From the NCBI GenBank assembly GCA_036785325.1, contig JAXIVH010000013.1, positions 10,453,955 through 10,517,954 on the forward strand: a stretch of 64,000 nt of DNA, written 5' to 3'. The notes beneath the pieces were generated by a model. That model saw nothing but the letters and a program-made list of their open reading frames with translations. It made no database searches and was not told where the DNA came from. The stretch comes from Urophycis tenuis (lineage: Eukaryota > Chordata > Actinopteri > Gadiformes > Phycidae). Both the position numbers and the translations under genes were made by a program. This document shows, piece by piece, positions 1 through 13,226 of the stretch; the stretch's first letter is position 1, and every line of letters starts with the position of its first letter.

Positions 1-209
1 CGCGCCTGCGTTACCTCCCCCCCGGGCGCCGCCGCCGCCGCCCAGCCAGGGCCGGAGCTCCGACAGCCAGGGGGCCCCCCTGGTCAGGCCCCCCCCCCAG
101 GGGCTCCAGCCGCCCCAGGCGCCGGGGCGTCTGTCCCGCTGCAGCGTGGAGGATGGGATGCGGCCCCCCCACGGCCATGCCCCCACCCCTTGGCCCGCCA
201 CCGTACCCT
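1..209. other. GC-rich proline-rich open stretch at left edge, unassigned
   Basis: On the + strand a frame is open from base 2 to a TAG at 207-209 and reads as a Pro/Ser/Gln-rich segment with a less biased end (around residues LSRCSVEDGM). This could be the C-terminus of a gene entering from the left. On the - strand another frame opens with an ATG near 172 and runs to a good donor-like GAG|GTAACG at about 16-11, so a 5' coding exon of a leftward gene is equally possible. The sequence is about 75% GC with homopolymeric C runs, so chance open frames on both strands are expected. I do not recognise a protein family in either reading. Confidence 0.25.
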
Positions 210-779
210 AGCTCTTCCTCTCCCTCCTCCTCCTCCTCCTCCTCCTTCTCTTCCTTCTCCCCGGGTGCTAGGGTTTAACAACCCCACCCCCCCCCCCCCA
301 CCCCACACACCCCCCCCACCAGCAGCCGTGTGCGGCGGGGTCCGGGATGACTGGGCACGGCTTCCCCTGACACAAGCACTCTCCTTACCCCTCTCCCCCC
401 CGTTCTCCGTCGCCTCCGGCCCCCGGCGGTGGGAGCACAGCGAGGCGGGGGGGGGGGGCCGCCGGCACGGGACGCAGGAGCGGCGGAGCGGCGCGGCGTC
501 TCGGTCTCACGCCTGAGCCACACGCACGCGCTCGCTTCTAGGATTCTCCCTCACTGTCAGCGCTCCGAACCGGTGTGTGTGTGTGTGTGTGTCTTTCTCT
601 CTCCCTCTCTGTCTCTCTCTCTGTCTCTCTCTCTCGTGGAGGGGCTCTGTGGTCGTCCCATGCACAGAAGCAACACACTCCCCCCCCCCCCCCCCCCACC
701 CTACTCTTCCTCCTCCTCCTCCTCCTCCTCCCCCCACCGTGCCCCCCCCCCCCCCCACCCGCCAAGCTCACTCACAGCG

Positions 780-1000
780 CAACTGGAAAAGTCTCTGGCA
801 GTAGTTTGGGCGCCGGGGGTAAACCGTTCGGCGGCGGTGGCGTCCGGTCGCGCTCCGCCGTGTCCCGCGGTGGTCCGGGTGTCGCGGCGCCTCAGCGCGC
901 CAGGAGCTCCGCCAGAGCTGCGGTGGAATCCCTCCTCCTCCGCGGCGCGCGTAGCTCCGTGTCAGTGTCACTGCTGCCGTCTGACCGGCTGCCGAGCCTA
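780..1000. promoter_or_regulatory. CpG-rich block, possible promoter
   Basis: This stretch is dense in CG dinucleotides (for example around 830-900 and 935-955), unlike most of the surrounding microsatellite sequence. It is bounded by long C/CT tracts. It looks like part of a CpG island and may be the promoter of the unidentified gene at the left edge. No start site or coding exon can be fixed. Confidence 0.3.
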
Positions 1001-1003
1001 CTT

Positions 1004-1008
<5 letters not shown>

Positions 1009-1035
<27 letters not shown>

Positions 1036-1498
1036 GTCGCTCTCACTCTCTCTGTCGCTCTCACTCGCTCTCTCTCTCGCTCTCACTCACTCTCTCGCTC
1101 TCTCTCGTTCTCTCGCTCTCTCCCGCTCCCTCTCTCTTTGTTGCACTGTGGCAGTCAAAGCAGAGGAAGCCAGCAGACCGAGTTAGAGCGGGGAGGGGGA
1201 GAAAGGGGGAGGAGTAAGGAGGAGTCCCTCCAGCGCTAAAGGTGTTCCGTGGCGTCTCCAGTCATGCTCCGGCAAGTCGAGTGCCTTCCCCACCCCCCCC
1301 CTCCCACCCCCGTCTCCGCGTCGTCGTCGTCCCCACACACACACACACAAAGTTTCATTTGTTTATTCTCCTCCGTCTTGCTGTTTGTCTCTCTCTCTCT
1401 CTTTTCTCTTCTCTCAAAACACGTTATTTCGTTCCTCTTCTTTCTTTCGTTTTTTTCTGGGTTTTTGTTGTATGTCGCTGCCTGTCCTCCCCTCCCGC

Positions 1499-1589
<91 letters not shown>
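1009..1589. repeat. (CT)n-rich microsatellite clusters
   Basis: Interrupted CT/CTCG repeats occupy about 1009-1136, a shorter CT run lies at 1386-1410, and a nearly pure (CT)n array with one GCTCGG interruption runs from 1502 to 1589. All three frames give Ser/Leu repeats that are not proteins. Short C homopolymers and (CA)n runs lie between. Confidence 0.9.
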
Positions 1590-1591
<2 letters not shown>

Positions 1592-2074
1592 GCCTGGGGT
1601 CAGGGGGCGTGGCGCCACTGAACCCCGGATGCTAATGGGAGGAACACCCCACACGCGTGTGTCTCACGTCCACACACACACACACAGACATGCGTGTGTG
1701 TGTGTGTCTCACACAGCAGCGCTGTCCCGTTTTGTCTTTCACGCTCCCCTCTCTGCTCCTCTCGGGCTTGTCCCGTCGTCGGAAAACAACGGCAAACCGC
1801 TCGGCGCCTCGGGACGGCTAATCACAGCGTCACAGCGCCGGGCACGGCCGGGGTCCGTGGTGTCTGCAGGACGGGGGGGGGGGGGGGGCTTTAGCGGGGC
1901 GAGGCCGGCCGGCCTCACGGGAGGCAAGCAGCTCTGGGGAGAGTGTGAATGTGGCGGGGGAAAGACGAGAAGTAGATGGAGCCCATCAACCCCCTCCACC
2001 CCCCTCTGTCCCACGTTCTCTCCAGCTGGCTCAGAATAGAGTGTCAGAGGACGAGACAAGGCAGCATCTGTCCT

Positions 2075-2076
<2 letters not shown>

Positions 2077-2160
<84 letters not shown>
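2077..2160. repeat. (GT)n microsatellite
   Basis: About 40 uninterrupted GT dinucleotides. Smaller GT arrays follow at 2254-2280 and 2383-2403. Confidence 0.95.
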
Positions 2161-3101
2161 GTGGACTGCCTATCAGAGATTGGTCTAGGTGTTATGTTAT
2201 TGTCCCATTCACTTTGCCCGTTGTGATGATTTAGGTGTGTTTATGTGCGCGCACACGCGTGTGTGTGTGTGTGTGTGTGCGTGCATGAGTGTGTGTGTCT
2301 TCTCATTAGGTGCTGTTTTGTTATCTCCCATCAGCATTTCCAGGAAAAGAGCACTGTTATGGTCCTGTGGAGGCCTGGAGTGAGTGTGTGTGTGTGTGTG
2401 TGTTGGAGGATTCTTTGATCTTTGCGCGTCCCTTTCAGGAACAGACTGCGACTGGGACCGAGATCCGGTTCCTCTGGGGACCTGCAGGGACGAGACGTGA
2501 AACAAAAGCGAAAGAGGGGTTGCTTACTCCTCTGGACCACAGAGCCCTGCCTCGCGGTCGCCTCACGCGGCTTTCATCTCCTGATGCATCGTCTTTGTCT
2601 CAATGCCCCCCCCCCACCACCCCCACCACCCCCACCACCATCACAGTTTCTGCTCGTCTCCAAAACTACCGCGCTCCCTTCTAGCTCCCTGCTATAGCAG
2701 TCAACCTCTTCCGATTCCTTTTTCCCCCATTTCAAATCATCCAGTCTGTCTTTTTTTTATTCAAACATGAATCACTCCCTCTCTCTCTCTCTTCCTTGTC
2801 GCCATTTTTTTTTTTTTTTAATCCATGTCGCTTTGTCTCTTAAACAGCGGTATCTCACCAGCGCCTCTGCCTGGAATCCATGCAGCCCACAACCCCCCTC
2901 CATGTTCTGCCTGCCTCACGTTCGCCGGGCTTGGCGGCTGGTTGAAATGAGCGTTTCCCTCACTGTAATGTTGTATGTGTAAGCAGGTTTGCATTTAGAA
3001 ACAAATGGTTCCTTACAGACAGGGAAGGGCAACAGGTTTGAAAGACTTGCTGCTGCTGCAAAAGAAAGTACTGAGCAAGCTTTCGTGGTCCTCCCTTGCC
3101 A

Positions 3102-3103
3102 CG

Positions 3104-3138
<35 letters not shown>

Positions 3139-3196
3139 ACACGCACACGCACACACACACACGCACACACACACACGCACACACGCACGCACACAG
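3102..3196. repeat. (CA)n microsatellite with CG interruptions
   Basis: CA repeats interrupted by several ACGCAC variants, consistent with CpG-containing imperfect units. Confidence 0.93.
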
Positions 3197-3620
3197 TGCC
3201 CAGAAATGAACGATTATTTTCCTCCTCTGTGCTCTTTCTGATGCATCGCCATAGCAGCAGGCAGCTGTGATTCCACGTCGTCAAGGCAACAGCAAAACCT
3301 CTGCCTCTTTCTTTTCTTTTCTTTTTTTTTTTCATCCCCCACTTTAAGTAACTGTCATTGGTTGATTGAATGCGTGTGACCGTGTGTGTGAGGGGATCAG
3401 CAAGAGGTTACACGGCGTGCCCAGGCTGCCGCGGTCCACCTGCAAGCGCTGTTTAGAGACGTACAGGAGACGGCACAGCCGGCACACGTGTGGCTGGCGC
3501 TCAGCGGTGAATTACATAAATTGACGAACCAAGCGACACGCACGCACGCACACGCATGTATGCACGCATGTCACTTGGTTCATCTGCGATGAATGCGTGA
3601 ATTGATGAACTAGGCGTCAT

Positions 3621-3621
3621 G

Positions 3622-3713
<92 letters not shown>

Positions 3714-3727
3714 CACACAAACACACA

Positions 3728-3769
<42 letters not shown>
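3621..3769. repeat. (CA)n microsatellite, about 150 bp
   Basis: Nearly pure CA array with three AAAC-type interruptions between 3697 and 3731. The His-Thr and Cys-Val repeat frames it creates are artefacts. Confidence 0.95.
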
Positions 3770-3771
<2 letters not shown>

Positions 3772-4199
3772 CTGCACATGCACTGCGTCCGTGGTTTTGT
3801 CAAAGAGAGTCCACTTCCTGAAGCAAAGCACCCAGAAGACGCAACGGGGTGGGTGGATGGGGGGTCGGGGACATCACTGATGTGATCAGGGCCTCCTGGC
3901 ATGCGGCGTGTAGGTGAAAGCAAGCAAGTGACAGATGAGGCTGGTCAGTCTCAGCGTTGTGCCGGCACGCAGTCGCCACACAGCTCCACCTGAAGGAGAC
4001 TCCACAGCACGGAGATATTAAAGCCCACCGGCCTCTCGCTGTGGCTGCGCCGAATCGAGCAGAAGCCCGAGCACGACCGCTAAGTGCAGATTTTATGACT
4101 CTCGCTGTGTTGTGGACAAATGCTGCGGGAGATTCCTCTGCCCCTGTCACTGTGCTGCAGGAAGCAGCAGAAACAATACAGTACAGACTACACACACAC

Positions 4200-7100
4200 A
4201 CGCACACACGCCATTGTTTCAGACAAAAAGGACCTTTAAGATGGTATCATCTCAGAGGTTGCGATGCCCAGCTGATATATCAATAGGTCTGACCTGACCA
4301 GTGGTTCTCCGCAGGTCACCGGTTCTCGGTTCCCGAGTCAGAACAGACGAGTCAACGCGTTCTAATTACTTTTTTGAATATTATCTCTTAAATGACAAAC
4401 AACGCTTCTTCAACTTCTCAACTTCAATGGTCACCTTCTGGTGGTCTCCGTTGGACCCTTATGGTCAGCCCCCATTGAGCGTCACCTTATTTACTTTGTG
4501 TGGGAATGTCAAACTTGGGAGCTCGACCAGAAAATTGCAACTCAACAGCCAGACAGGGGGGCTCACTGGCCCACCCATTACCCTAATGAGGTGACTGAAA
4601 ATGGAATTAGACTCATCGGAAGATGGAGCCTCATATCCACTTTTACCATAACTATATCTAAACTAATCCTCAATCATTTCTCACCGCTTGCAGGGCTGCA
4701 CGAATTCTGTGGTGTGTTTTTGTGTTTGGCAAGATTTGCCTTCCGGTTCACTAAGGCCAGCCTATCGGAGAAGCTTAGCCCTTACCAACAGCTATTTATC
4801 TATTCAGGGAGCCGCGCTAATCTTTGTAACCAATGCATTACCACATTTTCATAAATGCTGGCTGAAGACGCCGGCTTTAGAAAGGCCTGTGTTTCCGTTG
4901 TGATTTTGCTTCTTCCGTCCACTTTCATTACTGGACTTAAAATATTTGCATGGGGCTCATTCTGATCAGCTCTATTTAACTTTAACTTCAGCCTTACATT
5001 ACAGTAAGCGGCAAAAACAATAGATGCAATTAGTGGGTGATGGCTTAAAGGTAACAATCAGATAAATTATAACTTAATTTGGATGGGACTCGCTGGTCTT
5101 TGTCAGCTAGATTGCCTTCAGTCGGCCTTTTCTTAAATCTCCTTTTGTCAGTGGAGAATTGCCATTGATTATTACCTCGCCATGGTTGGAGAAACAGAGC
5201 TGTTTATAGACTAGTGGACCAAGTGTTAAGTGAGTGGTTGCACTGTTAGTGCGCAACTCCTAATTACTTGAAAATATCAAGCTCTGGAGAACCACTTATG
5301 TGGCAAAAACACTGCTATTTGAGTGTTCCCCTTCACTGTGGGGTGAGACAGACACCTCTTGGTGCCACTTGTTTTAAGATTAATTCATCGGGTGTGATTT
5401 TGGGTATTGAACACCTGGGTCTTCTTCGGGGAGGCAACATAAGGGAGGGGGGGGTCTGTATGTTCACTCTGCCCACACTCTGTCATCCATAACAATGAAG
5501 AAACTGAATAAAATGGTTTCCCCCCCTCCCACCTTTTTCTTCCGTTCCTTGCAGATTGCACGGTTTCTCTCTATCGTCTCCACATCGCTGCCGTCACTAT
5601 TGTGTGCGCGTCTCCGACCGTGACAGGCTGACACATCCATCACGCGTCTTCCAGGGCCCACTCCTCCATCTCCCCGTCTCCTTCCGACCACGCCTCGCGC
5701 CTCTCTCTGTATCACTCCCAGGTGTCTGTCTTCATGGCAACGCCGGCCTTCGCCGACAGCACTCTGTCATCCTTCATATTTACCACCGCCGACCGGCCCC
5801 CGTGAAAACCCTCCATTTCCCTCGCGTTCCTTCCTGTTTAGAATGATATCATTTTCCTGCACGGGAAAATTACAGCCGTGCCTTTGAATGTCACTATCAA
5901 GGTGCAATTTTTGAGCAATGACTATATGGGATAGTTTAGAAATGTTATCAACATGCAGTTATCCTTAACCTTAACCCTTATCCATTTGAACCATAATCCT
6001 TTTTAAATAACAACGTGTGATGTGAAGGGCCTATCCCTAGACATAAACGACTGCCTGTCTTCATAATAAGGGGACACAAAGGGGAAATCTAAAGTAAAAT
6101 GATATCCCTCACCAGACAAGGCAAGTATATAGCGGGGAGTAACATGTTGCTCAAAATGTAAATTCAAGTAGTTTTATTAACTGACACGAAGCGGCCGCGG
6201 TCTGTGCTGAAACTGTTGTGTTGTCATGGAAACTCTCCTCTGGGGAGGGGAATTTGTGTGTTCCTCCATTCGTCACTTTATTCCACTGTGTAATCAGGCG
6301 AACCTTGATTATACTATTACACAGGGGAAGAGCATGGCCACACTCCTTTTTCTTTAACAATTGATTTCTCCTGCTGAAAGGAAAAATAACAACGGCCACA
6401 TAACTAATGTGAACTCGTTTAGCGAGAAGCCGGCAATTATACAATTTCAAAAGTCAACTGCATCTATCCGTCCATCCATTTTTAAATGAGGATTTGTAGC
6501 TGTTGACCTTTGGGGAAATCCATTCTTTTAATTACCCTGTGACTGATAAGGCCTGACGCAGGCAGATGATGGAATGGCCGTCCCATAAGCACAAGCTGGC
6601 ATCCGTCATTGTCCTCCGGCCGGTTGGCAACATGACCGAAATGCCATCGACACACTAGATCATAACGCTTCCCGTGTCGAGCGGACCGTGTTGGAACAAA
6701 CAACCTGTCACGCCGCGCCGTACATCAGCTGTCAAACTGAGACGACGTCACCGCCATCGAGACTCCCAAGGTCATTCCTCGGCAGCGTTGACTCGAGGTT
6801 ATTCGACACAATGTTTGAAAGCTCTGTGGGCTCCCTCGCCCTTCACACATAAACACTCCTGACACGTGTCTCTCCCCCGCTCAAAGATAAGTGAAGCCCC
6901 ACCCTTCCCCGCTCCCCTTCGTCATACCTGTCGTTAGTGCGCATTTAGGTCTCCATTACCCGATGCGGGGGATGACACCACCTCCGCCCCTTCCTCTGGC
7001 CCCTCAGGAGCTCAGGCAGCATCTGTCACAGCAGCTCTCCATTTTACCTCCCTGCCCTTTTGCACAGGAAGACTCCACTGACTTCCACGGCTGCGCCATT

Positions 7101-8000
7101 TTGATCTCCGTCCCACGCGGCGCCGTTTCGGTACGTCTCAGGAACGCTCGGGAAGGTCGGCTGAAGTTCGACGAGTATTAGCAAACTAAAGACGAGAGAA
7201 TTTTCGAGGAGATGTTCTGCGTAATAGTCGCATCAAGTTTTTTTTTTTTATCATAGTGTCCTTTAAAAGGGAACACGGTACTCACTTAATCCTTCAGCTT
7301 TTACACACATTAAAAAAGGGCACCAGGAGGTATTTGGGATGGAAAAATAGACAAATATGGTCCCCTGCCAAGTCCTCCCCTCCCCATGTCTTCCAGATTG
7401 AAGGCCTAGCCAATCAAATTAGGAAAAGTGCCAGGCAACATTTTAAAGCGGAGGCTTTTGCCTTAGCGTAGCCCATACCACTGAACATAAACTATACTTT
7501 GGGACACAATAGACACACAGGGCTGAAATTGCATTGGTATTGACTGCATCTGGATGCACTCACTACAGAGCACAAGTAGCTGTGGTTCCTGTCCCTGACA
7601 CCGTGTCCAGGGAGCAGCTAGCTTTTGGTATCTGCAAATAAAAACGATCAAAGTGAACGGCAGCCACAATACAGCTGTTAAGCCAAGCAGCTCAGGAAAA
7701 GGAAGCCCATTCTTACTGGTTTTATCTGCTATTTGTCTGAGATTCTGTATCAGGCGGGATGTATTCATCCTTCCCGATCCAAATGTGTGAGTTTGCACAT
7801 TTCCCGGGCATTAACCTGAGGAGCTGACAGTACAGGCGGAGCTGTGTAAGCATTTAAAACGTGACACCTCGACAAGCCTGCAGAGAGCCACCACCAAATG
7901 TTCAGAGAATTGGGGTCATCAAGGACAAGGGCATCCCGTCATGTTGTTTGGGGGAGGAAGACTGTACATTATCACAGTGTCGTTTCTTTCTGGTCGGCTG
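4200..8000. other. Non-coding stretch without recognised gene
   Basis: Moderately AT-rich unique-looking sequence with short open frames only and no recognisable protein similarity or splice-flanked exons. Parts (about 4560-5260 and 6150-6700) contain TAAT/ATTA-type motifs and look non-repetitive, as conserved non-coding sequence often does. I cannot test conservation. Confidence 0.5.
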
Positions 8001-8059
8001 TGCTTAACCTTTTTTTTTTTTTTTTTTTTTTTTTTTGCTTACATGTAGAAGAGGCAAAG

Positions 8060-8365
8060 CACATACGTGGCTCCTGAATTGTACCAGGTGAACGAGGTTA
8101 TTTCTTGTTTGAACAACATGTATTCCCGGGGCATTGTTCAAGGATGGAACAAGGAAAGCCAAGTTTCTCGCCCTGAATTAGACGTGAACCTGGCCACGGT
8201 TTGTTATTTCCTCTTGTTAAAGGCAGGGCCCGGGCGTTGTTCTTTGTGGCGTGTGAGATCAATCAAGGCAGGAAAACGTATTAAATGCATATCTCATTCA
8301 AGTCTGGTTCAGTTTTTAAAAGCCCTTAATCTCTCTGGTCTTGACAGGACATCGATGAACTAGGC
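8060..8365. promoter_or_regulatory. Possible enhancer-like block with clustered SOX-type motifs
   Basis: A low-repeat 300 bp segment contains AACAACA (8111), CATTGTTC (8132), GAACAAGG (8147) and GTTGTTCTTTG (8235), all resembling the SOX HMG-box core ACAAT/ACAAAG, along with ATCAATCA (8259). It opens a 98-codon frame with no recognisable protein. Calling it regulatory is an inference from motif clustering only. Confidence 0.22.
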
Positions 8366-8436
8366 CTAAAAACCCCCACTAAAGGTCTCCTCCACTCTCT
8401 CCCACGCACGGCTTCCCATACTTCACAGAGGGCTGC

Positions 8437-8437
<1 letters not shown>

Positions 8438-8533
<96 letters not shown>

Positions 8534-8550
8534 TGGGGGGGGGGGGGGGG
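8438..8550. repeat. (GT)n microsatellite plus G16 tract
   Basis: About 47 GT units with one TTTG interruption near 8515, followed by a run of 16 G at 8535-8550. Confidence 0.95.
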
Positions 8551-8998
8551 TGATAGACAGCAGCCCTGGGACAGCCCATATCAAGCTGCAGATGAAAGGC
8601 CTTAACAAAGAAAGAACAAAAGAAAGAATCAAGATCCAAATAGATAAGGACGGCAGCATGATGCCTCCTTCAGAGATGTAGATCCAAAGTAAACTCTGTT
8701 TGTTTCCAAGGTTAAGGATTAGCCTACTTAGAGTGTGAAATTAAGTGTGATGCATGGGAGGGGGGGGGGGGGGTAAATTCAAATGGCCTCATGAAAATCA
8801 CGAGGTACACCTGCATTAGTTCCTCAGGATTTATGCCCGATGCACGTAGACTGCATTCAAATTCAGGGGAAATTGCGCACTGTGAATATAAACCGAACCA
8901 GGTATTGTAGATGTAAATTAAATGCATAAAGTGGATAAACTATACATCTTATTCCAATACAATACTTAATAGGCTATAGCTAGCCTAGATCACAATCA

Positions 8999-9129
<131 letters not shown>

Positions 9130-11204
9130 CTTGCATCAGACTGATTAATCAAGATTCACACAAAAGGCATAGTCAGATATATAAGTGACTGCCATTGCTT
9201 TTTTATCTTTTTCAAATTTGCTGAATGCCACCAGCCGTCTTAACAAGGAAGTTAGAAGTAAGCCATTTGTGCTGAGCGGCAGCGTGCTCTGAATATTAAT
9301 CAGCCTGGTGTTTTAGTATTCAGTCATCATATTGCCATTTGAGTAGATTACCAGTCCATTTCAAATCGGTATCATAGTTGGAAAGGTTTTCCCGAAAAAA
9401 TGCTCAAATATTGCAGTCGTCGTCTGTCGTTCATTAATGTCTGTGAGCTTTCACATCGTGGCCTCAATACAAACAGGCTCCGAACTGCTCGTCTGTTTCA
9501 GTGTTATGGATGCGTGTTTGTTTTGTGTGTGTGTGTGTTTTTTTCCCTTTTGGGCTTAGACAGATGCCATGGCCAGTAGCCATCAAAAGACAGAACATAA
9601 ATAATTCCTCTCAAGTGACTCGTAAAATCCGATTAGTTTTGGGGTTTGCAGAAAAACGTGTGTATGTATTGTGAAACAGTACGGAGATGTGATGTAATCA
9701 GAGAGCTCTGCCTTTGGGTGTTTTCATCAGACGTGGATTGCCCAGAGGCCAGTGCATTTTTATATTAATGAAGACCTTTCTACTTCACGATAGAGTTCAA
9801 CAGAGAGTACAAAAACAAAGGATGGATGAATGGATGCAATGTTGTTAGGTTATGTCATTCGAGTTCTCTGTTCTCTGTCTCATTCACACAGCTACTGAAC
9901 ACCCCAAAAAACTGGATTTCGCAAATTGTTCCCCTCTAGAACATTCTTGCACAGTACGATTGTGGACTGAACGCGTGATCTGGCGCGAACGACTGCGAGG
10001 CTCTGAAACACGTTTCCGATGTTGTAAATCACCGGCGAACAATTCCAACTTGACTCTTGTCTTAACTTGACGTCTCATTAGCCTTCCCATTGCATCCCTC
10101 TACACATATTTCCCTCTGTGTTCACACCGGGCCGTGTTCTGCTCTGCACAGCGAAGCCCCAGGCCTCTGGTTTTCCTTGGACCTCAACCAGTTCAAACAG
10201 ATACTTGGGATAATGGTGGTGCTGGATATGGTATTCTTTCCCACACCTCTGCATAATGGGTTGCATTCCATTCTCTGTAATGTGATGTGATGGGTCGGCT
10301 TCTTTTATGGTTTGGGTCATGGATAAAGCGATTTACCCTGCGTATCTTCTGAATGAGTCTCTCTCTTCAAAGTGAGTTGGCTCATATTTGTTGACGGCTT
10401 TAAATCTTGTTTGTTTATTTGTTCATGTCTAATAATGGTTTCAGCGTGATCTAATTATGTCATAAAGTCTGGTTTTCTTCTGCCTTTTCTTGATTTGAAG
10501 AAAAACTAGTGGGTTTGGGTATGATTTGTGGTTGACTGTAAAGCCCGTTTGGAACAGTTCAATATGACTGATTTGGCTCCAGGATAGTGTGTTAAGAATC
10601 AAGAGAATCTTCTTGCATGTACAATTATATACATACAGTTATGTACATGTATTATCATATGATTATATATATATATATATAATATTTGGTAGAAGCAAGT
10701 CACTTAATTAGGTGCAACATGAACTCTCCAGAGAGAACGTCTAAAAACAAACATTAATAACTCTAAATTCATTCCACAGCAGAGCAAGGCTGCATTGCTT
10801 TGTCCATATAAGAAAACAGGACGGTGAGTGAGGAAGGCTGCACCGTCGCTACAGAGCCAGAGTTGGAGAGTTGTGTTGGAGCCAGCAGCCCAGGTGAGGT
10901 GTCTTGGTGAGGTTACCAATGCACTTGTCTTTTCAGCGCGCCACTTTACATCCAGAGTGAATACACGAGTCACAGGGGCCCTGAGGAAATTCAGCGAGGA
11001 ACTCCAGTGAGAAACTCAGTCATGGGGATGTGGATTCCAAGCCGTTCTTGGAATGTGCGTGAAGTGAAACAGTGTGCTTGCTTACAGTTGGTCCTCAGGT
11101 TGGAAGCTGATTATGCTGCTCCACTACTTTAGCGTTGTATGTCGGCCTACATTTCATATCTCATGATGATAAGGTTCTATTCTGGAGCTCCCACCCCCCA
11201 CTGC

Positions 11205-11244
<40 letters not shown>

Positions 11245-11600
11245 CGCTCTCTGCTCTATAAGGCAGGGTGATGGCGTGTGTCTGTGTTCAGTCTGTATGG
11301 CACACTACTGTGTGTAAGATAACTTACTATAAATTCATCACAAGGAGAACAATTATGGCACATGGATCAACACAGGAAAATCAAGTATCCAAGATGCCTA
11401 TATTTTCCCCAATTGATAAGACATCAGTCTTATATTCAGGCAAGCACGTTTTTACCACGTTGTAGTATGACGAATAAATACTAAAATATATTCATGGTCC
11501 GTTATGCAAATGCAGACAAAAAAACACATGATAGTCTTAAAGTGGGCTGGTTTAAATCAGCAATCTCGCTCTATCTTAACCTTTTTGTTAAGGTGGCTTC
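9130..11600. other. Non-coding stretch, no gene seen
   Basis: Unique-looking AT-rich sequence with ATTA-containing segments (for example 9290-9360), a short (AT)n at 10667-10680 and a (GT)n at 11208-11240. No exon could be supported. Confidence 0.5.
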
Positions 11601-12109
11601 CCCTAAAACTAAGCTTCAATGGGCTGGCTGAAGCCGTATCTTAGCAACACTCAGAACGACGAGGGAGGGGTGACGGGGTGAAAGGCAGAGGGGGGAAGTG
11701 GGTGAGGGGGGAAGTGGGCGAGGGGACAATACGAGACGGAAATGAGGGCGCAGGGGACTTAAGTAGGTGGGACGGGGAAAGAAACAAGAATCTGGGAAAC
11801 CGGCAGATGTAGTGCTACGACGCTGGATGGGGAAGCTGCGGGGAGACACACACGAGAACGGACGGATTAACGCCGAGACGTTGGGCAGAAAGGCGGAGAT
11901 AACGGTCAAGTTATCCAGACCACCAGAGCCGCTCTGTAGCTGGCTGAGGGGATGGTCAACAAACCGCCGAGGACGAAGCGGTGCCCTCGATCGCAGTCTT
12001 TCCATTTTCATGTCACGCAATATGTCCAATAGTAAACACACCAATCACAGCGACATCCCAGCGCAACTATGAACGCATATGGTTAGAATGCAAAAAACCA
12101 AACACTCAC

Positions 12110-12310
12110 CCCGTCCAGAGGATCGTCGGGTGTGTTCCAGCCGTCAGTCTGTCTGCTTCAGACGTGCTCCGCGCGTGTAACGGTTCGAGAAAGCGTCATC
12201 GGGTTCAAGAAGCGTCTAGGACGGGCTCAATCACTTGGTTCGGTGTGATCACAACGTATTTCTACTGTATTTCTACTCCCTCTGCATGCGAGGGAGAGAC
12301 CGGTCAGCAC
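12110..12310 (-). other. Candidate 5' exon with consensus donor, leftward
   Basis: Reading the - strand, sequence rich in CG dinucleotides ends in GACGGG|GTGAGTG with the last exon base at 12110. This is a near-perfect 5' splice site. The adjacent 11,640-12,050 region is also GC-rich. This could be the first, non-coding exon of a leftward gene lying head-to-head with sf3b3, as COG4 lies in human. No coding exon that would identify the gene is visible. Confidence 0.2.
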
Positions 12311-12467
12311 GACAAAGGCGGAGGGTCCATTTGAAACAAATCCACGCTCCGTCCCGGTGCGGTGCCAGTGTGTGTAAAGCCGATTCCAGATGTTGAGAGG
12401 CAACACAACAGCGAGGCTATAGATGCTTCATCGGTTGCAAAATAAAAAAGATGGATTGTCAGCTGTT

Positions 12468-12602
12468 TTTATTCGACAGAGGATCGCGTCGCTCTTCGGA
12501 CCCTGCTACACGACAGGTCCTGGAGCGGTGTTGGCGTCTTCGCTGAGAGGATCGTCCTCGTTGGTCATGTGCACTGCGACCCCATCAGAGAATTTATATA
12601 CA
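12468..12602 (-). other. TATA / short frame / AATAAA cassette, origin unknown
   Basis: On the - strand a TATATAAA motif (12592-12602) is followed 24 nt later by an ATG at 12568. A 20-codon acidic frame ends in TAG at 12506-12508, and AATAAA lies at 12473-12468. Such compact spacing of TATA box and poly(A) signal is typical of retroelement LTRs, but no LTR ends or target duplication could be identified. It may also be coincidence. Confidence 0.2.
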
Positions 12603-13178
12603 GCATCCCAACTGTGGTGTTATTTTTGTAGTCCGGAAGTGGACAGCAACGCATACATTTTAGTCATGCTTTTAATTGAACACTAGATAATGTTTTTTAG
12701 TGTTATATCTAAATGTTATGAAGTACATTGGTTGTGACCAGGGAAATTCAATTTTCAAAAAGTTTGTGGTAGACCTACTGACATTGAATATATTCGAAAA
12801 TAAATTAATAGAAATGGGGGTAATATTTTTGGACTTTCCCTTTTATCCCATTTATCTAGCCTACATTATGTGTACAAAAATAAGAAGATTGGAAGTCATT
12901 AAATACATGTTTAATTACTACACAGAATAGGGCTACATAGGCTACATGGACGTTGAACAATAACAGGAAATATAACAATATAGACCTAATTGTAATTCAC
13001 AAGTTGTATGAAGTCCATGATCAATGATATATTACATTCATCAAAGATAAATAGATAGACTGGTAAGAAATAATAAATAAAAATTTGTCTGCAAATTGAA
13101 GCAAGCAAGTCACATGAAGTCATATTCACATGATCCTGAACGTTTGCAGTATTATAATAACTAGCCTACTAAGTTAAG

Positions 13179-13226
13179 CGTCCCTTGAAAGGCGCTATAT
13201 AGCCTAAGTCATTTATTATTATTACT
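13179..13226 (+). mobile_element. Retroelement 3'-tail remnant
   Basis: The segment CCCTTGAAAGGCGCTATAT followed by (ATT)n resembles the conserved 3' tail of fish non-LTR elements and their SINEs (GCGCTATATAAAT followed by ATT repeats). The body of the element is not recognisable upstream. Confidence 0.4.

Noticed and set aside
429..2226. Several long frames with Ser/Leu, Cys/Val or Pro repeats
   Set aside because: They are microsatellite and poly-C translations without protein character.
11616..12044. 142-codon minus-strand frame
   Set aside because: GC-rich, composition-driven Arg/Pro/Ser content, no recognisable domain and no conserved splice structure.
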